From: an uncultured Alistipes sp.
Lineage (GTDB): Bacteria; Bacteroidota; Bacteroidia; Bacteroidales; Rikenellaceae
NCBI GenBank assembly: GCA_937895825.1
Contig: CALBKP010000052.1
Location: forward strand, 1-8,229
DNA length: 8,229 nt
Direction: 5' to 3'
In this document: piece by piece, positions 5,317-8,229 of the stretch
Layout: every line of letters begins with the position of its first letter
Numbering within the stretch: the stretch's first letter is position 1
Translations under genes and position numbers: made by a program
Notes under the pieces: generated by a model
Seen by the model: the letters and a program-made list of their open reading frames with translations, nothing else
Told to the model about the DNA's origin: nothing
Databases searched by the model: none

Positions 5317-6459
5317 ATGAAGAAATTGCTTTTCGCTGGCCTCGCGCTGGCAATGATGCTCAGCGCATGTAGTACAGAAAAGGTTGGTGAGCAGACTGTA
5401 ATCGAGGGGCGATTTGTTGGCTCAAACGTAGACTCGGTATATCTCGAGCGCGTATCGGACAACTTTGTTGCACCCGAGCGCATCGCCTCGGCAGCACTCG
5501 CCGACAACGGAGCATTTAACTTCTCGTTCGCGATCGAGGAGGGCACATCACCACGTTTCTATAAGCTATCGTTTCCAGGCCATCACCGCCCCGTGACGCT
5601 TGTCGTTGCACCAGGTGATAACATTCACATCGAGTCGGCCGGCGACATATTCCTAAACTACGAGGTGAAGGGCTCGGAGGAGTCGGAACTTATCCGTGAG
5701 TTCAACCATGAGTATTTTGCTGCGGGTGACCGCTTAGCTCTCATCGCCGAGGGTCTGAGCAATACCTCAAAGGCATACCCCGAGCGTGAGGCCTACATAG
5801 CGGCACGCAACGCCATACAGGCACAGGTGCGCTTTGTGGGTACACATCAGAACAAACTCGCCGCCTTCTATGCCATGCGTCATAATGTTGCCGAGCAGTA
5901 TATTCCACAGCTCGACGGCTATGGCATCACCTTGGCACACTATCGCTCGGTACTCGATGGTATCAGCCAGACATATCCCGACTCACCATATATCGCCATC
6001 ATCGAGCGCGAGATTTCGGAGGCTGAGGCTCTTGCCGAGCTTAGCCAGCGCATAGAGCTAACATCGTACCCCGATATCGAGCTTGAGGATATGTACAAGA
6101 CAAAGCATCGTCTGTCGGAGCTTGAGGGTAAGGTCATTATGCTCTACTTCTGGACTGCCGAGAGCGCACTGTGCAACAACATCAACGCTGAGCTTAAGGC
6201 CATATATGAGAAGTACCACGACCAGGGCTTCGAGGTATATCAGGTATCAGCCGACAGCGATATAGCTATGTGGATCGAGGCTGTACGCCAGCAACGTATA
6301 CCTTGGATCTCGGTATTTGGAGGTAATAGCATCGACGTATTCTCGGTCTACAATGTTGGACAGCTGCCGCTGGCCTATCTCATCGACCGCGAGAGTAACA
6401 TGAGTATCGCTCCAATCAATATGGAGGAGCTTGAGCGACAAATCAAGAAGTCACTTTAG
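5317..6459 (+). CDS. DUF4369/thioredoxin-fold lipoprotein with SxxC in place of CxxC
   Basis: A 380-residue envelope lipoprotein. The signal peptide ends in a lipobox LSAC with lipidated C18, followed by STEK, so it is probably anchored in a membrane facing the periplasm. Residues 28-120 form a beta-rich domain like DUF4369, common at the N-terminus of Bacteroidota TlpA/ResA-type proteins (VIEGRFVGSNVDSVYLERV, then VAPGDNIHIES). A helical linker covers about 121-255. Residues 260-380 have the thioredoxin-like order: LSELEGKVIMLYFWT, the active-site position, AELKAIYEKYHDQGFEVYQVS, and the cis-proline region GQLPLAYLID (P351). The redox motif reads S283-A-L-C286, so the first cysteine is missing and ordinary dithiol reduction is unlikely. 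The product may be a binding, chaperone-like or monothiol protein. lpxH starts 6 nt later, so it probably shares that operon. Confidence 0.88.
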   Translation: MKKLLFAGLALAMMLSACSTEKVGEQTVIEGRFVGSNVDSVYLERVSDNFVAPERIASAALADNGAFNFSFAIEEGTSPRFYKLSFPGHHRPVTLVVAPGDNIHIESAGDIFLNYEVKGSEESELIREFNHEYFAAGDRLALIAEGLSNTSKAYPEREAYIAARNAIQAQVRFVGTHQNKLAAFYAMRHNVAEQYIPQLDGYGITLAHYRSVLDGISQTYPDSPYIAIIEREISEAEALAELSQRIELTSYPDIELEDMYKTKHRLSELEGKVIMLYFWTAESALCNNINAELKAIYEKYHDQGFEVYQVSADSDIAMWIEAVRQQRIPWISVFGGNSIDVFSVYNVGQLPLAYLIDRESNMSIAPINMEELERQIKKSL

Positions 6460-6465
6460 GCCAGG

Positions 6466-7224
6466 ATGATATACTTCGTATCGGACATACACCTTGGCGG
6501 CGGGACACATGCTGAGGCCGAGCGTACCGAGCAGGCATTCTGCCGCTGGCTCGACATGGTAGCAGATGATGCCACGGAAATATACCTTCTGGGCGATATC
6601 TTCGACTTCTGGTTCGAGTATCTGCGCGTTGTGCCACAGGGCTTTACACGCACACTTGGTCGATTGTCATTGCTCAGCGACCGCGGCATTAGAGTCGTCC
6701 TATACACTGGCAACCACGACATGTGGACGTACGACTACCTCTCGCGCGAGTGCGGCATCGAGATTGTCCGTAAGCCACAAGTAGCCACCATCAACGGCCA
6801 ACAGATACACCTCGCCCACGGCGATAATATGAACATCAAGGGGCAACCGCTACTACGCGCCATGAACGCCACGTTCCGCTCAGGCACGGCACGCTGGCTC
6901 TTCCGCTGGCTCGTTCACCCCGACCTTGCCCTAAAGTTTGGCCACTGGTGGAGTAGCAAGTCGCGTAAGTCGCACGGTATGGAGCAGGTAACGGCCGACA
7001 GGCTCGAATATCTTATAGACTATGCCCGCAAGTACCACACAGCCCATCCCGACATCAAGACCTACATCTTCGGCCACATGCACCTCGCACACCGCACGAC
7101 CGACAGCGATATCGACGTATTGTTTCTTAGCGACTGGTCACGTACGGAGGCTACGTATGCCACGATGAGCGAAGATAACACCTTAGAACTTAAAACTTTC
7201 AACATAGATGAAACAATATCTTGA
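6466..7224 (+). CDS. lpxH: UDP-2,3-diacylglucosamine diphosphatase (LpxH-type)
   Basis: A peripheral inner-membrane calcineurin-like phosphoesterase that hydrolyses UDP-2,3-diacylglucosamine to lipid X and UMP, the fourth step of lipid A synthesis. It has 252 residues, near the usual length. The metal-binding motifs appear in order: SDIHLG (residues 6-11, D7 and H9), GDIFDFW (43-49, D44), GNHD (82-85, N83 and H84), AHGD (117-120, H118) and GHMH (203-206, H204 and H206). The middle part (about 125-172) is rich in Trp/Arg (RWLFRWLVHPDLALKFGHWW) and corresponds to the helical lid that embraces acyl chains in LpxH. It starts 6 nt after the lipoprotein stop and its last 17 nt overlap thyA, indicating cotranscription. 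Related metallophosphatases share the motifs, but the lid region makes LpxH the best choice. Confidence 0.9.
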   Translation: MIYFVSDIHLGGGTHAEAERTEQAFCRWLDMVADDATEIYLLGDIFDFWFEYLRVVPQGFTRTLGRLSLLSDRGIRVVLYTGNHDMWTYDYLSRECGIEIVRKPQVATINGQQIHLAHGDNMNIKGQPLLRAMNATFRSGTARWLFRWLVHPDLALKFGHWWSSKSRKSHGMEQVTADRLEYLIDYARKYHTAHPDIKTYIFGHMHLAHRTTDSDIDVLFLSDWSRTEATYATMSEDNTLELKTFNIDETIS

Positions 7225-8101
7225 GCTTCTCGATAAGATCTGCCGCGAGGGCGTTGTGCGCAACGACCGCACAGGTACCGGCACGAAGGGAATCTTCGGC
7301 TACCAGATGCGCTTCAACCTCGCGGAGGGCTTCCCGCTACTTACAACCAAGAAGATCTTTTTGAAGGGGGTGATCCACGAATTACTATGGTTCTTGCGTG
7401 GTGATACCAATATTAAATATCTGGTAGACAACGGTGTACATATTTGGGACAGTGATGCATATCGCTACTATAACGAGCTATGCGTGAAGCACGGCGTGCT
7501 GCCCGTCGACATGAATACGTTCCTCTCGGCCGCAGGCATCGACTCCCCCATCGAGGGCTATCGCTTTGGCGACCTAAACCACGTCTACGGCTACCAGTGG
7601 CGCAGCTGGCCCAAGCCCGACGGCGGCGCGATAGACCAGATTCGTAACGTCATTGAGAGCATAAAGAGTAACCCTAACTCACGTCGTCTGATAGTCTCGG
7701 CATGGAATGTTGCCGACGTTGAGCAGATGGCACTCCCCCCCTGCCACACGATGTTTCAGTTCTTCGTGGCCGAGGGTAAACTATCATGCCAGTTATACCA
7801 ACGCAGCGGTGACACGTTTCTTGGCGTTCCTTTCAACATCGCATCGTATGCACTCCTAACAATGATGGTTGCGAAGGAGTGTGGCCTTGAGCCAGGCGAG
7901 TTTATCCACACACTTGGCGATGCTCACCTCTACCTCAACCATACGGAGCAGGCTGCAGAGCAACTTAGCCGCGAGCCACGCACGCTGCCTCGCATGCACC
8001 TAAATCCTGAGGTGAAGAGCATCTTCGACTACCGCTACGAGGATTTCACACTCGAAGGTTACAATCCACACCCTGCAATCAAAGCACCTCTATCATTCTA
8101 A
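7208..8101 (+). CDS. thyA: Thymidylate synthase
   Basis: A cytoplasmic enzyme that methylates dUMP to dTMP with methylenetetrahydrofolate, releasing dihydrofolate. It has 297 residues and every hallmark: phosphate-binding R21 in NDRTGTGT (19-26), catalytic C179 in LPPCH (176-180), QRSGD (198-202), PFN with N210, and GDAHLY (237-242) with dUMP-contacting H240 and Y242. It closes with HPAIKAPLSF. It is about 33 residues longer than E. coli ThyA, owing to an insertion between WD (80-81) and GDLNHVYGYQW (121-131), in the place where the Lactobacillus casei enzyme also has an insert. The start at 7208 lies inside lpxH and gives the standard MKQYLELL N-terminus. folA follows 12 nt downstream, the classical pairing that regenerates the folate consumed. 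Confidence 0.98.
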   Translation: MKQYLELLDKICREGVVRNDRTGTGTKGIFGYQMRFNLAEGFPLLTTKKIFLKGVIHELLWFLRGDTNIKYLVDNGVHIWDSDAYRYYNELCVKHGVLPVDMNTFLSAAGIDSPIEGYRFGDLNHVYGYQWRSWPKPDGGAIDQIRNVIESIKSNPNSRRLIVSAWNVADVEQMALPPCHTMFQFFVAEGKLSCQLYQRSGDTFLGVPFNIASYALLTMMVAKECGLEPGEFIHTLGDAHLYLNHTEQAAEQLSREPRTLPRMHLNPEVKSIFDYRYEDFTLEGYNPHPAIKAPLSF

Positions 8102-8113
8102 AACTTCGAATCT

Positions 8114-8229
8114 ATGGTAAGCATCATCGTTGCCATCGCACAAAATGGCACTATTGGAGATAAAAATGCGCTGCTGTGGCATATCAAGGAGGATATGCGC
8201 TTCTTCCGCACCACAACCTCAGGACACGC
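8114..8229 (+). CDS. folA: Dihydrofolate reductase, N-terminal part (3' end outside window)
   Basis: An NADPH-dependent enzyme that reduces dihydrofolate to tetrahydrofolate. Only the first 38 codons are visible, running off the window edge. The N-terminus MVSIIVAIAQNGTIGDKNAL matches the first DHFR strand and the substrate/NADPH-binding loop, followed by LLWHIKEDMRFF. The tryptophan (W22 in E. coli numbering) and the catalytic acid (E. coli D27, here D28 in KEDMRFF) are present. The residue before the Trp is Leu rather than the Pro of E. coli. Position 12 nt after thyA, whose product dihydrofolate is its substrate, strongly supports the assignment. Confidence 0.92.
   Translation, partial: MVSIIVAIAQNGTIGDKNALLWHIKEDMRFFRTTTSGH

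Overview
The window is a gene-dense chromosomal stretch from a Gram-negative Bacteroidota bacterium, most likely order Bacteroidales. The support is the single-subunit class II glycyl-tRNA synthetase, a Bacteroidota-specific DUF4290 protein, a DUF4369/TlpA-like lipoprotein, LpxH, two sites matching the Bacteroidota promoter (TTTG, 19-21 bp, TAnnTTTG), and the near absence of Shine-Dalgarno sequences. The genus cannot be fixed from the sequence. No phage, plasmid, insertion-sequence, CRISPR, tRNA or rRNA genes are visible.

Layout. 1-1688 (+): the 3' part of glyS, then ruvX starting inside the glyS stop codon, then def after a 63-bp gap that consists mostly of a heptanucleotide tandem repeat. 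A strong intrinsic terminator closes this unit at 1713-1761. 1847-2403 (+): a good promoter drives a small exported beta-barrel protein. 2403-2528: almost the whole following gap is one imperfect nested palindrome. 2563-3219 (+): a HAD phosphatase of the phosphoglycolate phosphatase type. 3216-4355 (-): a sigma-54 activator gene converges on the phosphatase gene, and the two share a TTAA that supplies both stop codons. 4356-4584: a divergent regulatory region with a plus-strand promoter and a structured leader of about 190 nt. 4585-8229 (+): DUF4290 protein, DUF4369/thioredoxin-fold lipoprotein, lpxH, thyA and the start of folA. The last four are packed tightly (6-nt gap, 17-nt overlap, 12-nt gap) and look like one transcript.

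Functionally the window is mainly housekeeping: tRNA charging, replication-linked nuclease, N-terminal deformylation of new proteins, phosphate ester clean-up, lipid A synthesis, and the dTMP/tetrahydrofolate couple (ThyA makes dihydrofolate, DHFR reduces it). I see no clear novel multi-gene system. The most unusual item is the sigma-54 activator. Its receiver domain is shortened and has lost the acidic pair and the conserved lysine, it has a variant sigma-54 contact loop, and it ends directly after the AAA+ domain with no DNA-binding domain. Other points worth checking are the heptamer array that runs into the def start codon, the 126-bp palindrome at 2403-2528, and a thioredoxin-fold lipoprotein whose CxxC has become SxxC.
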